A stretch of DNA of 64,000 nucleotides from Sphingobium fuliginis (GTDB lineage: Bacteria; Pseudomonadota; Alphaproteobacteria; Sphingomonadales; Sphingomonadaceae): assembly GCF_004152845.1 (NCBI RefSeq), contig NZ_SEON01000008.1, forward strand, positions 124,001 through 188,000, in the 5' to 3' direction. The position numbers were made by a program, and so were the translations under genes. Below are positions 43,734 to 52,544 of this stretch, in pieces. A model generated the notes under the pieces. It was not told the DNA's origin, made no database searches, and was given only the letters and a program-made list of their open reading frames with translations. How positions within the stretch are numbered: the first letter of the stretch is position 1; the number at the start of each line of letters is the position of its first letter.

Positions 43734-44851
43734 TGACCCGCATCCTCACGCCGCTGGTGAGCGCGATCGCCCTTTTCGCTGCCGCGCCCGCCTTTGCCCA
43801 GGATCATTCGATGCACGGCATGCCCGGCATGGCGCCGCCGGGCGAAGTGGCGCCGGCGCAGGAGAAGAAGAAGGACAAGGCCGCCGCCAGGCCGCGCGCT
43901 CAGACACCAGCGCCGGACGCCACCTCGGCGATGGACCATTCGCAGCACCAGGCCAGTCCTGCGCCGCAGGGAGATGCGGCCGGTCAGCCGCAACCCGCGT
44001 CTCCCGCGATGCCGGAGATGCCGGGTATGGACCATTCGCAGCATGGCCAGACAACGATGCCGGGAATGCCCGCCATGCCCGGCATGCAAATGACCGGCAC
44101 GGCGCTTCCGGCCGGCAATGCGCCCCCGCCGCCTCCCCCAAGCGACCACTTCGCCGATCGTGATTTTCCCGGCGGCGAGATGGCGCGCTCGCGCGACATC
44201 ATGATGAAGGATAGCGGCGGCAACAATTTCGGGCAAATGCTGCTCAACCTGTTCGAGTATCAGGCGCATAGCGGCCGCGATGGCTATCGCTGGGATGGCG
44301 AAGGCTTTTACGGCGGCGACATCAACCGGCTCTGGCTCAAGAGCGAGGGCGAAGGCGAGTTCGGCCGCGGCATCGACAGCGCCGAGGTGCAGGTGCTCTA
44401 CAGCCGGGCCATCGACCCCTATTTCAATCTTCAGGGCGGTATCCGCCAGGACTTCGGCCGCGGGCCCGACCGCACCTACGCGACGATCGGCGTCGAGGGC
44501 CTGGCTCCTGGCATGTTCGAGGTCGAAGGCGCGCTGTTCCTCTCGACCAAGGGCGATGTTCTGGGCCGGGTCGAGGGCTATTACGACCAGCGCATCACCC
44601 AGCGCCTGATCCTCCAGCCGCGCGCCGAGGTCAATTTCGCCGCACAGGATATTCCGGAGAACGACATCGGTTCGGGGCTGGTCAACATAGAGCTCGGCGC
44701 GCGCCTGCGCTACGAATTCAGCCGCCAGTTCGCGCCTTACATCGGCGTTTCCTATCTGCGCAAAGCCGGAGACACGGCGCGGCTGTCGAGGCTTGCGGGC
44801 GAGGACGTCCATGCCACCAGCTTCGTCGCCGGCGTTCGCTTCTGGTTTTAG
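43733..44851 (+). CDS. copB: Outer-membrane copper-resistance protein CopB
   Basis: This 372-residue protein has a signal peptide (ALFAAAPAFAQ), a Met/His/Pro-rich N-terminal region with repeated GMPGM and MDHSQH units, and a C-terminal beta-barrel domain (FEYQAHSGRDGYRWDGEGFYGG to an aromatic final residue, FWF) as in CopB. The ATG overlaps the copA stop by one base. CopB is thought to bind or pass copper at the outer membrane. Confidence 0.93.
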   Translation: MTRILTPLVSAIALFAAAPAFAQDHSMHGMPGMAPPGEVAPAQEKKKDKAAARPRAQTPAPDATSAMDHSQHQASPAPQGDAAGQPQPASPAMPEMPGMDHSQHGQTTMPGMPAMPGMQMTGTALPAGNAPPPPPPSDHFADRDFPGGEMARSRDIMMKDSGGNNFGQMLLNLFEYQAHSGRDGYRWDGEGFYGGDINRLWLKSEGEGEFGRGIDSAEVQVLYSRAIDPYFNLQGGIRQDFGRGPDRTYATIGVEGLAPGMFEVEGALFLSTKGDVLGRVEGYYDQRITQRLILQPRAEVNFAAQDIPENDIGSGLVNIELGARLRYEFSRQFAPYIGVSYLRKAGDTARLSRLAGEDVHATSFVAGVRFWF

Positions 44852-44941
44852 CATCAGGACGGCTGATGGCGGGGGCGAACAAGAGAGCGGGGCGTTACAC
44901 TCATACCCAGGTCGGCCGGCGCCGAGCGAAGGAGATACGCC

Positions 44942-45415
44942 ATGGACCATTCGTCCCACATGAACACCCGGAAGATGGGCGCCTATTGGAGCCTTGCCGT
45001 TCAGACCGTCATCAGCGGCGTCATCATGTATCTGGTGATGTTCGTCATGATCGACGGGCTCGACAGCTTCTACAACAACCTCAACATGCTCTACATGACG
45101 CTGATGATGGTCGCGCCGATGGTGGTGCTGATGATCCTCGCCATGCGGCACATGTTCGCGTCGAAGGCCGCCAACATCGCGCTGATCGCCGCGTCGCTGG
45201 TCGCCTTCTTCGGCAGCTTTGCACTCATCCGCACCCAGACCACGATCGGCGACACGGCCTTTCTGCGCTCGATGATCCCGCACCATTCCGGGGCGATCCT
45301 GATGTGCCAGGAAGCAAAGCTCAGCGATCCGGAAGTCATCCGGCTTTGCGAATCGATCAAGCGCTCGCAGCGGCAGGAAATCGACGAGATGAAGGCCATA
45401 CTCGCGCGGCGCTGA
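44942..45415 (+). CDS. DUF305 membrane protein
   Basis: This 157-residue protein has four short membrane-associated segments and a DUF305 core (FLRSMIPHHSGAILMCQEAKL, IKRSQRQEIDEM) with paired His and Met that could bind metal. The ATG at 44942 follows GAAGGAGAT. DUF305 proteins are common in copper-resistance clusters. It lies 90 bases downstream of copB and may be in the same transcript. Confidence 0.9.
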   Translation: MDHSSHMNTRKMGAYWSLAVQTVISGVIMYLVMFVMIDGLDSFYNNLNMLYMTLMMVAPMVVLMILAMRHMFASKAANIALIAASLVAFFGSFALIRTQTTIGDTAFLRSMIPHHSGAILMCQEAKLSDPEVIRLCESIKRSQRQEIDEMKAILARR

Positions 45416-45473
45416 GTGGCACGGTCGGGCTACGCCCGGATACGTGCGCCCGGCCAGGTATGTGAGCCGGCCG

Positions 45474-47009
45474 ATGGTCGACACGAGGCGCGGGGCGGAC
45501 GAGATTGCCAGGGAGGTGGCGCGGCTTGCGCCGCTGTTCCTGCGACAGGCTGGCGGCCACGTCCTGACGCTGCTCGATCCTTCCGGGATGGTGCTGAGCT
45601 ATAATGAAGAAGGCGAGCGTGCCGAATGCTGGCCGCTCGATCGCGTCCTGGGACAGCCCCACGACCTGTTCTACCCGCCCGACGAGATTGCGGCGGGGCG
45701 TCCAGGCGCAGACCTGGCGGCCGCCCTTCACGAGGGCACGCTGGAGCGCGAAGCGTGGCGGGTCTGCGAGAACGGCGCGGAATATCTGGCGCGCCTGACG
45801 ATCACCGCACTGTTCGAAGGCGACACACATCGCGGCTTCGCCTGCATCAGCCGCGATGTCACCGACGAGGCGGCGGTCCGCGCATCGATCGAGACCCGCG
45901 AGCAGCATCTGCAATCGATTCTGGCGACGGTGCCGGATGCGATGATCATCATCGACGAGACCGGCGCCATCACGTCGTTCAGCGCAGCGGCACAACGCCT
46001 GTTCGGCTACAGCGAAGCCGAGCTCGTCGGCCGCAACGTCTCCTGCCTTATGCCCCAGCCCGATCGCGACCGTCACGACGAATATCTCGCGCATTATCTG
46101 CAGACCGGCGAGCGCCGGATCATCGGCCTCGGTCGCGTCGTGGTCGGCCAGCGCCGCGACGGCTCAACCTTCCCGATGCAGCTGTCGGTCGGCGAGGCCG
46201 GTGAAGACGGGCAGCGGTTGTTCACCGGCTTTATCCGGGATCTCACCGCCAAGGAGCAGGATGAGCTCAGGCTCAAGGAACTGCAGGCAGAGCTGGTCCA
46301 TGTCTCTCGGCTGAGCGCGATGGGCACGATGGCCTCGACGCTCGCGCATGAGCTCAACCAGCCGCTTGCCGCGGTCGCGCTCTATCTCGAGACGATCCGC
46401 GACATGCTCGACGAGCGGGACGACGAACCCTTCGTGTCGCTACGGTCGGTGATGGATGATGCGGCACAGGAAACGCTGCGGGCCGGCCATATCGTCCGGC
46501 GCCTGCGCGATTTCGTCGCCCGCGGCGAGGTCGACAAGAGCCTCCACGAGCTGCCGCAGGTCATCGCCGAGGCGAGCCAGCTCGCGCTGGTCGGTGCACG
46601 CGAGCGCGGCATCCGCAGCTTCTTTGCGGTCGATCCCGCCGCGACGCTGGTCCTCGTCGACAGGGTGCAGATCCAGCAGGTGCTGGTCAACCTGATGCGC
46701 AATGCCATCGAGGCGATGGCGGAGTGTCCGGTTCGCGACCTCAAGGTGGCGACCAGGTTGCGCCCTGACGGGCTGATCGAGGTGACCGTGGAGGATACCG
46801 GTCCCGGCATCGCGGACGGAATCCGCGAGCAGCTCTTCACGGCGTTCAACTCGACAAAGGCCGACGGCATGGGCCTCGGCCTCTCGATCTGCCGGACCAT
46901 CATCGAAGCGCATGGCGGCCGTATCTGGATGGAGCGCCCCGACCGCGGCGGCACCCGCTTTCATTTTACCTTGATCCATGCGCGGGCGGAGGAGGAACAT
47001 GGGGGATAG
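45474..47009 (+). CDS. fixL: FixL-like heme PAS sensor histidine kinase
   Basis: This 511-residue kinase has an N-terminal PAS-like region, then a PAS domain with the FixL heme pattern: His201 (RHDEYLAHY) for heme ligation and Arg221 (GLGR) 20 residues later, as in Bradyrhizobium FixL His200/Arg220. The kinase part has the phospho-His292 (AHELNQPLAAV), an N box and GMGLGLS. No membrane helix is seen, so it is soluble. The start may be ATG 45474 or GTG 45444. It overlaps fixJ by 11 bases. It should sense oxygen and phosphorylate FixJ. Confidence 0.9.
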   Translation: MVDTRRGADEIAREVARLAPLFLRQAGGHVLTLLDPSGMVLSYNEEGERAECWPLDRVLGQPHDLFYPPDEIAAGRPGADLAAALHEGTLEREAWRVCENGAEYLARLTITALFEGDTHRGFACISRDVTDEAAVRASIETREQHLQSILATVPDAMIIIDETGAITSFSAAAQRLFGYSEAELVGRNVSCLMPQPDRDRHDEYLAHYLQTGERRIIGLGRVVVGQRRDGSTFPMQLSVGEAGEDGQRLFTGFIRDLTAKEQDELRLKELQAELVHVSRLSAMGTMASTLAHELNQPLAAVALYLETIRDMLDERDDEPFVSLRSVMDDAAQETLRAGHIVRRLRDFVARGEVDKSLHELPQVIAEASQLALVGARERGIRSFFAVDPAATLVLVDRVQIQQVLVNLMRNAIEAMAECPVRDLKVATRLRPDGLIEVTVEDTGPGIADGIREQLFTAFNSTKADGMGLGLSICRTIIEAHGGRIWMERPDRGGTRFHFTLIHARAEEEHGG

Positions 47010-47622
47010 ACGCGTCATCCATCTGGTCGACGACGAGGAGAGCATCCGCAAGGCGGCGAGCTTTGCGCTCAAGACCGCGGGCTACGACGTCGTGACCTAT
47101 GCCTCGGGCGTGGAGTTTCTCAAGGAGGCGAAGTCGGCGGCCGTCGGCTGCGTCATCCTTGACGTGCGCATGCCCGAGATGGACGGTCTCGAGGTTCAGG
47201 CCGCCATGGCAGCACGCGGGGTCAACATGCCGGTCATCGTCCTGACCGGCCATGGCGACGTGTCGGTTGCGGTGCAGGCCATGAAAGGCGGCGCGGTCGA
47301 CTTTCTCGAGAAGCCCTTCGAGAAAGCGGCCCTGCTCGGCGCCGTCAGCCGCGCGTTCGCGCGTCTCGACGATGTCGACTTTCGCACTCTGGAAACCTCT
47401 GAAGCCGGCGTGCGGGTCGCTGCACTGACGCCCCGGGAGCGTGAAGTGCTGGAAGGGCTGGCGAACGGCCTGCCCAATAAGACGATCGCCTATGACCTGG
47501 GCTGTTCATCGCGAACGGTCGAGGTCCATCGCGCGAGCCTGATGGCCAAGCTCGAGGTCCGCAATTTGTCCGAAGCCCTGCGGATCGCCTTTGCCGCGGG
47601 CATGGGCCGCAAGCCGAAGTGA
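46999..47622 (+). CDS. fixJ: FixJ-family response regulator
   Basis: This 207-residue regulator has a receiver with phospho-acceptor Asp55 (VILDVRMPEMDG), LTGHGDVSVAVQAMKGGA and FLEKPFEK, and a C-terminal GerE HTH (LTPREREVLEGLANGLPN, SRTVEVHRASLM). The ATG at 46999 follows GGAGGA. It is coupled to fixL and likely activates genes under low oxygen. The orphan regulator at 35197 is its paralogue. Confidence 0.92.
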   Translation: MGDRRVIHLVDDEESIRKAASFALKTAGYDVVTYASGVEFLKEAKSAAVGCVILDVRMPEMDGLEVQAAMAARGVNMPVIVLTGHGDVSVAVQAMKGGAVDFLEKPFEKAALLGAVSRAFARLDDVDFRTLETSEAGVRVAALTPREREVLEGLANGLPNKTIAYDLGCSSRTVEVHRASLMAKLEVRNLSEALRIAFAAGMGRKPK

Positions 47623-47658
47623 CTGCGACCTCTACGTAGCGACGGGACGAGGCGCGAT

Positions 47659-48111
47659 ATGCGATCGATGGTGCAATCGTCACACGGGTGTCCGCTTCTC
47701 GCAATGCCATCGGTCCGTTCCACTCAGCATGATGGCAGATACACCATCCTCGTCTCCGACGACGATCCCGGCGTGCGGCGTGGCCTCCAGCTGCTGCTGA
47801 GATCGCGCGGCTATGCCGTGTGGGGATATACGACCGGCCACGCGCTGTTGGCCGACCCCCGCGCGAAGGAGGCAGACTGCGTCATCCTCGACTATCGCAT
47901 GCCCGACATCGACGGATTCGCGATGCTGCGTCACCTTCGCGAGATCGGATGGTCGGGACGCGCCATCATGATCTCAGGCTTTCACGACACGCTGCTGGCC
48001 TGGCGGGCCGCCGAGGCGGGCTTCGATCACGTTCTCGCAAAGCCTTTGATCGGCAGGGCTTTGCTCGATGCGTTGGACCGGCACCGCGCCGAGGTTCTGC
48101 GAAAGCATTGA
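47659..48111 (+). CDS. Single-domain response regulator (receiver only)
   Basis: This protein of up to 150 residues has a receiver domain (LVSDDDPGVRRG, VILDYRMPDIDGF, MISGFHDTL, VLAKPLIGRALL) and no output domain. It may compete for phosphate from the FixL kinase or act like FixK/FixT-type modulators. The start is uncertain: ATG at 47659, 47668 or 47704 are in frame, and the domain itself begins at about residue 26. It lies 36 bases after fixJ. Confidence 0.82.
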   Translation: MRSMVQSSHGCPLLAMPSVRSTQHDGRYTILVSDDDPGVRRGLQLLLRSRGYAVWGYTTGHALLADPRAKEADCVILDYRMPDIDGFAMLRHLREIGWSGRAIMISGFHDTLLAWRAAEAGFDHVLAKPLIGRALLDALDRHRAEVLRKH

Positions 48112-48173
48112 GTTATGGCGGCCGGCCCCCGGCAGCCTCAGCCCGGCGCGATGTGGAAAGCCGATCTGCGCCG

Positions 48174-48569
48174 TCAAAGCCAGTGGCTACGTTTGAACCG
48201 GATGTAGAGCCCAATGCAGACCGCAGCGATGACGCCGAGGATGACGAAATATCCCCATTGCGTCTTCAGTTCGGGCATATTCTCGAAATTCATGCCGTAG
48301 ATTCCGGCAATCGCGGTAGGCACCGCGAGGATCGCGGCCCAGGCGGCAAGCTGACGCGTGATCGCACCCTGGCGCTGCTGTTCGAGCAGGTGACTCGCCT
48401 CGAACACCGAGATCAGGATGTCGCGGATGCCGGTGATGGCGCTCTCAACCCTGAGCATGTGATCGAGCAAATCACGGAAATAGGGTTTCCTTCTCACGAT
48501 CTGGCTTTTGAGCCATTCGAGCATGGAATCTTTTGCCATCATGGGCGTCGTCGTCGCTCTCGGCAGCAT
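48174..48569 (-). pseudogene. Truncated CorA-type magnesium transporter
   Basis: The visible 131 residues hold the C-terminal part of CorA: the long helix (RDLLDHMLRVESAITGIRDI), the first membrane helix, the GMNFENMPEL loop with the GMN selectivity motif, the second helix and a basic end. Intact CorA has roughly 300 or more residues, so the N-terminal cytoplasmic domain is missing. Homology appears to begin near KPYFRDLLDH, about 27 codons in. It lies at a recombination-rich junction with a toxin-antitoxin pair and an integrase stump. Confidence 0.8.
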
Positions 48570-48889
48570 CGTCTACCGGGCCAGCATCCGCCGGTCATCA
48601 ACGTAGGGGTCACGACGGTGGAGCGAGCGGTCGGCTCTTCAAGCCCAACGCGATCGGCTCATTTCTCGCTCACCAGTCGTGAACTAACGGCAAATTTGTC
48701 AGAATTTGAGGGTGAAAGTGATTTATGGCCCTCATTTTTGTTTCAAGCAGCGCCTGCCGAATGCATCTCTGCGATTGATGTCTTCTGCAAAAGCTTGTTG
48801 GCATCGGATGCTCGCTGATCACACCTAACCCGTAATCGTGCCTCTGGCTGACATACCCGACAAACGTATAAGCTCGCCATGCGCGGGCG
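48570..48889. other. 320-base stretch with no identified gene
   Basis: I see no convincing coding frame, RNA gene or repeat here. It joins the corA fragment to the toxin-antitoxin pair and is more AT-rich than its flanks. Confidence 0.5.
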
Positions 48890-49171
48890 TCACCAACCCA
48901 ATTCCGCGTGCGATCCCAAGCGCACAAGCTGCAAGGTGTCGTCATCGGGCTTGCGGTAAATCAGCACGAGGTCGGGCTTTATGTGGCAATCGCGATGGTC
49001 GCGCCAGTCGCCGGTCAGCGCATGGTCGCGGTGGCGCGGTTCAAGCGGCTCGTCGGATGCCATCGCCTCGATGATCGGGATCAGGTCAGCGTCCAGCGTC
49101 TTGGCGTGCTGCCCCTTCTTCTCCCGCTTGTAGTCGCGCTTGAACCGCCCGAAGCGTTCAATCGTCCGCAT
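48890..49171 (-). CDS. yafQ: YafQ-like mRNA interferase toxin
   Basis: This 93-residue RelE-superfamily toxin has FKRDYKREKKG at the N terminus, LEPRHRDHALTGDWRDHRDCHI with the family His residues in the middle, and PDLVLIYRK at the C-terminal strand. YafQ cuts mRNA on the ribosome. It follows the antitoxin gene and overlaps it by 14 nt, the usual order for dinJ-yafQ. Confidence 0.88.
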   Translation of the reverse strand: MRTIERFGRFKRDYKREKKGQHAKTLDADLIPIIEAMASDEPLEPRHRDHALTGDWRDHRDCHIKPDLVLIYRKPDDDTLQLVRLGSHAELGW

Positions 49172-49421
49172 TGAGGTCGGCCATCAGGTCGACCACCGTG
49201 GCGAACCGCTTGCCCTTTCCCTCGCGCGCTTCCTTCATGGCCTCGATCGTCTCGGCATTGGGCACCAGCGGTTCAAACGGCAAGGCCTTGTCGCGGGCAA
49301 CGCGGGTCAGCATCAGGCGCACGGCATCGGAGACGGTCAGCCCCATAGCAGCCAGCACGGTCGCGGCTTCCTCCTTCACCGCTCCGTCGATCCGGGTCTG
49401 CACAAGAGCGTTTGCGGCCAT
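49158..49421 (-). CDS. dinJ: DinJ/RelB-family antitoxin
   Basis: This 87-residue protein has an N-terminal ribbon-helix-helix domain (ALVQTRIDGAVKEEA, MGLTVSDAVRLMLTRVA) and a C-terminal part that would wrap the toxin. The ATG at 49421 follows AAGGAAAT. It is expected to repress its own operon with YafQ. Confidence 0.88.
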   Translation of the reverse strand: MAANALVQTRIDGAVKEEAATVLAAMGLTVSDAVRLMLTRVARDKALPFEPLVPNAETIEAMKEAREGKGKRFATVVDLMADLNADD

Positions 49422-49472
49422 GTCGATTTCCTTTCTGCATGACGATGTAATGCAAGCGAACGCAAAGTGCAA

Positions 49473-49544
49473 TCAGGCAAAGCCCCGGCTATCGACATGG
49501 CGACCGGGCTTCGCGTTTTTCACCTTCAATGCTGTGAGTGCCAT
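49473..49544 (-). pseudogene. N-terminal stump of a tyrosine integrase
   Basis: An ATG at 49544 opens MALTALKVKNAKPGRHVDSR, the usual beginning of phage/island integrases with the DUF4102 N-terminal arm. The frame stops after 23 codons. The rest of the gene is absent, and the toxin-antitoxin pair follows directly. It marks an old integration or recombination edge. Confidence 0.65.
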
Positions 49545-49805
49545 CGGTTCGGGGCCCTGATCGGGAATGTTGGGGCCGTTCTCACACTTTCGGTGGGCAA
49601 ACGGTCCCACAATCGTTCCCACATTTTGGGCCAAATTCAGGCAAATCAGGGAGACGACCGCGAACAACTTACAAGACAAATCGTTGATTTTTCAGTGTAG
49701 GTAGGGGTAGGGACGCCATCAGCTCGCTTGACACAAGGTTCTACACTCGACAGCGGGGTCCTCTACCACCGGGCAATTCTGCAGGATGCTGCAAACCGCG
49801 CGATA

Positions 49806-50243
49806 TCAATGGCGGGCGAAAATTCGCTGACCGGCGCTGCCGAAGGCCACCACCGTATAGGGTTGGCGGGCAGCGCCTGCCACTTCCATGCCCTCCGAAC
49901 CGATCGGCATCCCCGCAACCGCAATGCCTTTGACGCCCGCAGGACGGGTCGCCAGCAAGCGCTTGACGTCGGATATCGGGACATGGCCCTCGATCATATA
50001 GCCATCGACGATCGCGCTGTGGCAAGATGCCAGCGTCCGGGGCATGCCGGCCTTGCGCTGAAGCTCGCTGCGCGACGCATCGTCACGCATGACGACCTTG
50101 CGTCCCAGCTTCGCGCGCACGGCCTGCGCCCACTTCTCGCAACATCCACATCCCGGATCCCGGTGGACGACGATATCAATGGCCGCAAGCGCTACGCCGG
50201 GCATGGCGAGGAACAGCAAGGCGACGAATAGGCGGGTCTTCAT
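49806..50243 (-). CDS. DUF411 metal-binding periplasmic protein
   Basis: This 145-residue protein has a signal peptide (LFLAMPGVALA) and the DUF411 site DPGCGCCEKW with adjacent Cys, then a conserved MPRTLASCHSA with a third Cys. DUF411 proteins are associated with copper/silver resistance. It is the last gene of the minus-strand operon that begins at 56845. Confidence 0.9.
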   Translation of the reverse strand: MKTRLFVALLFLAMPGVALAAIDIVVHRDPGCGCCEKWAQAVRAKLGRKVVMRDDASRSELQRKAGMPRTLASCHSAIVDGYMIEGHVPISDVKRLLATRPAGVKGIAVAGMPIGSEGMEVAGAARQPYTVVAFGSAGQRIFARH

Positions 50244-50322
50244 GAAATGACTCCCGGAAGAACGATAAGCATGGGGCAGAGGCCCCTTCTTTTCTATACG
50301 CATCAATGCGCCCCTCCCCTCA

Positions 50323-51564
50323 TCACGCAGATGATTTTACGATGGCGGGCGGCCTCCAGGCTAGCGGCAGGGACACAAGCAGCGCTAGCGATAGACCACC
50401 AATCCCCCACAGAACGAGCGGCTGCGCCCCGGGAGCGACGATGGCTATCGCCAGCGGCGCGAGCGCCTGCCCGATGCTGGCGGCGGAATGCTGGAAACCG
50501 AGCTTCACGCCTGAAGGAGCCCCGCCGCCGCTGATCCAGAAGCTGGTGACCAATCGAAGGGTTGCCGAGCTCCAGCCGGCAGCAACGATGATCCCACTGA
50601 GCTCGGCCATACTCGCGGCGACAGGAAACATGAAAAGTGCCACAGCCAGCAGGCCCAGCGTCAATCCGGCAAGCCGCCTCGGCACAGTGACCAGCCAATC
50701 CAGCTTTGCATGGAAGATCTGTGCCGCCAGCATGCCCAATCCGCAGAGACTGAGCATCCAGGCGATCTCTTCGCGGCTCAGCGAAATGGCGCTCCGCGTC
50801 ACCAGGAGATTGACATGCATCGCCGCCAGCCCGCCGCCCGCGACGATCGTGATAAAAAGCAGGATCAACGTCGCGCCGAGCGTAGGCGCGGGCAGGTCTC
50901 CGCCATCGATGCAAGGTGCACACCAGCGCGGCAGACGCACGGCGCAAAGCGCCGCCCCGACGGCACCGATGCCGAGAGCGAGGATCATGAGGGGAGCGCG
51001 GGGCAGGATCGCGGCCGAGACCTCCGCCACCAGCGGACCGGCGAGATCGCCCAGAAACACGAAGGCGGTCAGCCAGGTGAAGCGGCGCGCCTGGTCCGCG
51101 CGCCCGCTTGCGGCAAAGCTCGCGCAGAGCAAGCCCAACGGTATGATGGCGGCCGACGCCATCCCCGCCACCAGACGCAATGCATAAAGCTCAGGCAACC
51201 CGACGAGGCCGATCGGCGCGGTCACCAGCGCGAGGATGACCAGCGCTGCGCGCAACATCGCCCGATAGTCGACCCGGTCCGCGATCCAGCCCCAGAGCGG
51301 CGCCGCCAGCAAGGCTGCCAGGGGATGGACCGCAGTCAGGCTCGCGACGTGAAAATCATGAGCGCTTGACGATAGCGCGCCACGAGCCGGGTCGACCAGT
51401 GCCGGAAGGAAGGCGAGAATGGCCGTCTGTCCCGCCGACGCCGCAGCCGCCGCGAGCAACAAGACGAAAAAGGAGGCCGGCCAGCGACCGTTGGCTTGCG
51501 ATCCAGCCTTGTCACGCGGCGCGTTCGCGGTCGATCCCTCGAGTGGCCATCCGCGGATCACCAC
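50323..51564 (-). CDS. Major facilitator superfamily transporter
   Basis: This 413-residue protein has about twelve hydrophobic helices and the MFS loop 2-3 motif (GWIADRVDYRAML). It starts with GTG at 51564, overlapping the copB stop by 7 nt. The substrate is unknown. In a copper operon a metal or chelate is possible, but the sequence does not show it. Confidence 0.85.
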   Translation of the reverse strand: MVIRGWPLEGSTANAPRDKAGSQANGRWPASFFVLLLAAAAASAGQTAILAFLPALVDPARGALSSSAHDFHVASLTAVHPLAALLAAPLWGWIADRVDYRAMLRAALVILALVTAPIGLVGLPELYALRLVAGMASAAIIPLGLLCASFAASGRADQARRFTWLTAFVFLGDLAGPLVAEVSAAILPRAPLMILALGIGAVGAALCAVRLPRWCAPCIDGGDLPAPTLGATLILLFITIVAGGGLAAMHVNLLVTRSAISLSREEIAWMLSLCGLGMLAAQIFHAKLDWLVTVPRRLAGLTLGLLAVALFMFPVAASMAELSGIIVAAGWSSATLRLVTSFWISGGGAPSGVKLGFQHSAASIGQALAPLAIAIVAPGAQPLVLWGIGGLSLALLVSLPLAWRPPAIVKSSA

Positions 51565-52544
51565 CAGGCGCGCAAGCCGATCACCAGCCTGTGTTCGGAA
51601 GGCCCTTCCCTGCGCAGGCGACGGAAATCGGCCGTGCCGTCAAATGCGCGCTCCCAGACGAAGCCGATATAGGGCGCGAACTTGCGCGACACCTCGTAGC
51701 GCAACCGTCCGCTCAGCTCGACATTGCTGAAGCCGCTGCCGAGCTGCCGATCGCTCGACCGCTTCGAATAGATATTGGTTTCCACCTGCGGCGTAAGGAT
51801 CAACCGATTGGTGAACAGGACCTCATAGGAGGCCTTGGCGCGCGCCGCGAGACGCCCATCGGTTCCTACATAGCCGGTGAGCTGGACGTCGAACCAATAG
51901 GGCGCCAGTCCCTCGACGCCGGCGGCGAGCCAGGTGGTCGCACCCTTGCCGAGATCCTGCCTGACCCCGAGCAGCGTGCCCCAGAACGGGTTCTTGCTGT
52001 GCCACCACAGCGCCTCGACGCTGCTCTCCGGATCGAGACGTTGGTCGCGGGAGTTCTTGAGCCCCTGGCTGCGCAGCCAGAGCTTGTCATTGTCCTGACC
52101 CTTGGTGACGAGCACGGTCCAGCCCACGCCCTGACCCTCGTTGCCGCTGGTGAACTCGAGCTCATCCACAAGTATCTTGGGGATCGAGAGCTTGTCGGCC
52201 ATCTCATAGCCCGGCAGCGTCGAGTTGCGATAGCCGTCGGCATAATCGTCCGAGTTGCGCGCGTCCGGCGGGGCCTTGCCACCCTGCATCGAGCCCATGT
52301 CCATCGTGGCGCCGTTACCGGACGCCTTCGTGTCGGTCATATCCATGCCCGGCATGTCCATGCCCGCATGCTCCTGAGAGCCTTGCGCGGAAGGTGAGTT
52401 TGGATCGGGAGTGGCCGTTTGGGCAGGGGTGGCGGCGGGCGACGGGGGCAAGGCATCCTGCGCGAGGGCGGGAGCCGTGATCGCCGGCGCCAGGAAGAGG
52501 GCAACGCCAAGAGCAATGCCGCGCGAGGGGATAATCCGGATCAT
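51558..52544 (-). CDS. copB: Second CopB-like outer-membrane copper protein
   Basis: This 328-residue protein has a signal peptide (APAITAPALAQ), a short Met-rich stretch (HAGMDMPGMDM, TMDMGSM) and the CopB barrel (LVDELEFTSG, VEGLAPYWFDVQL, ending in LRAWW). It overlaps copA upstream by 4 nt. Compared with the copy at 43733, the Met-rich region is shorter, so the two are diverged paralogues. Confidence 0.92.
   Translation of the reverse strand: MIRIIPSRGIALGVALFLAPAITAPALAQDALPPSPAATPAQTATPDPNSPSAQGSQEHAGMDMPGMDMTDTKASGNGATMDMGSMQGGKAPPDARNSDDYADGYRNSTLPGYEMADKLSIPKILVDELEFTSGNEGQGVGWTVLVTKGQDNDKLWLRSQGLKNSRDQRLDPESSVEALWWHSKNPFWGTLLGVRQDLGKGATTWLAAGVEGLAPYWFDVQLTGYVGTDGRLAARAKASYEVLFTNRLILTPQVETNIYSKRSSDRQLGSGFSNVELSGRLRYEVSRKFAPYIGFVWERAFDGTADFRRLRREGPSEHRLVIGLRAWW

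Noticed and set aside
43673-45484. 603-codon minus-strand frame opposite copB and DUF305
   Set aside because: Antisense shadow of two well-supported genes with signal peptide and family motifs on the plus strand.
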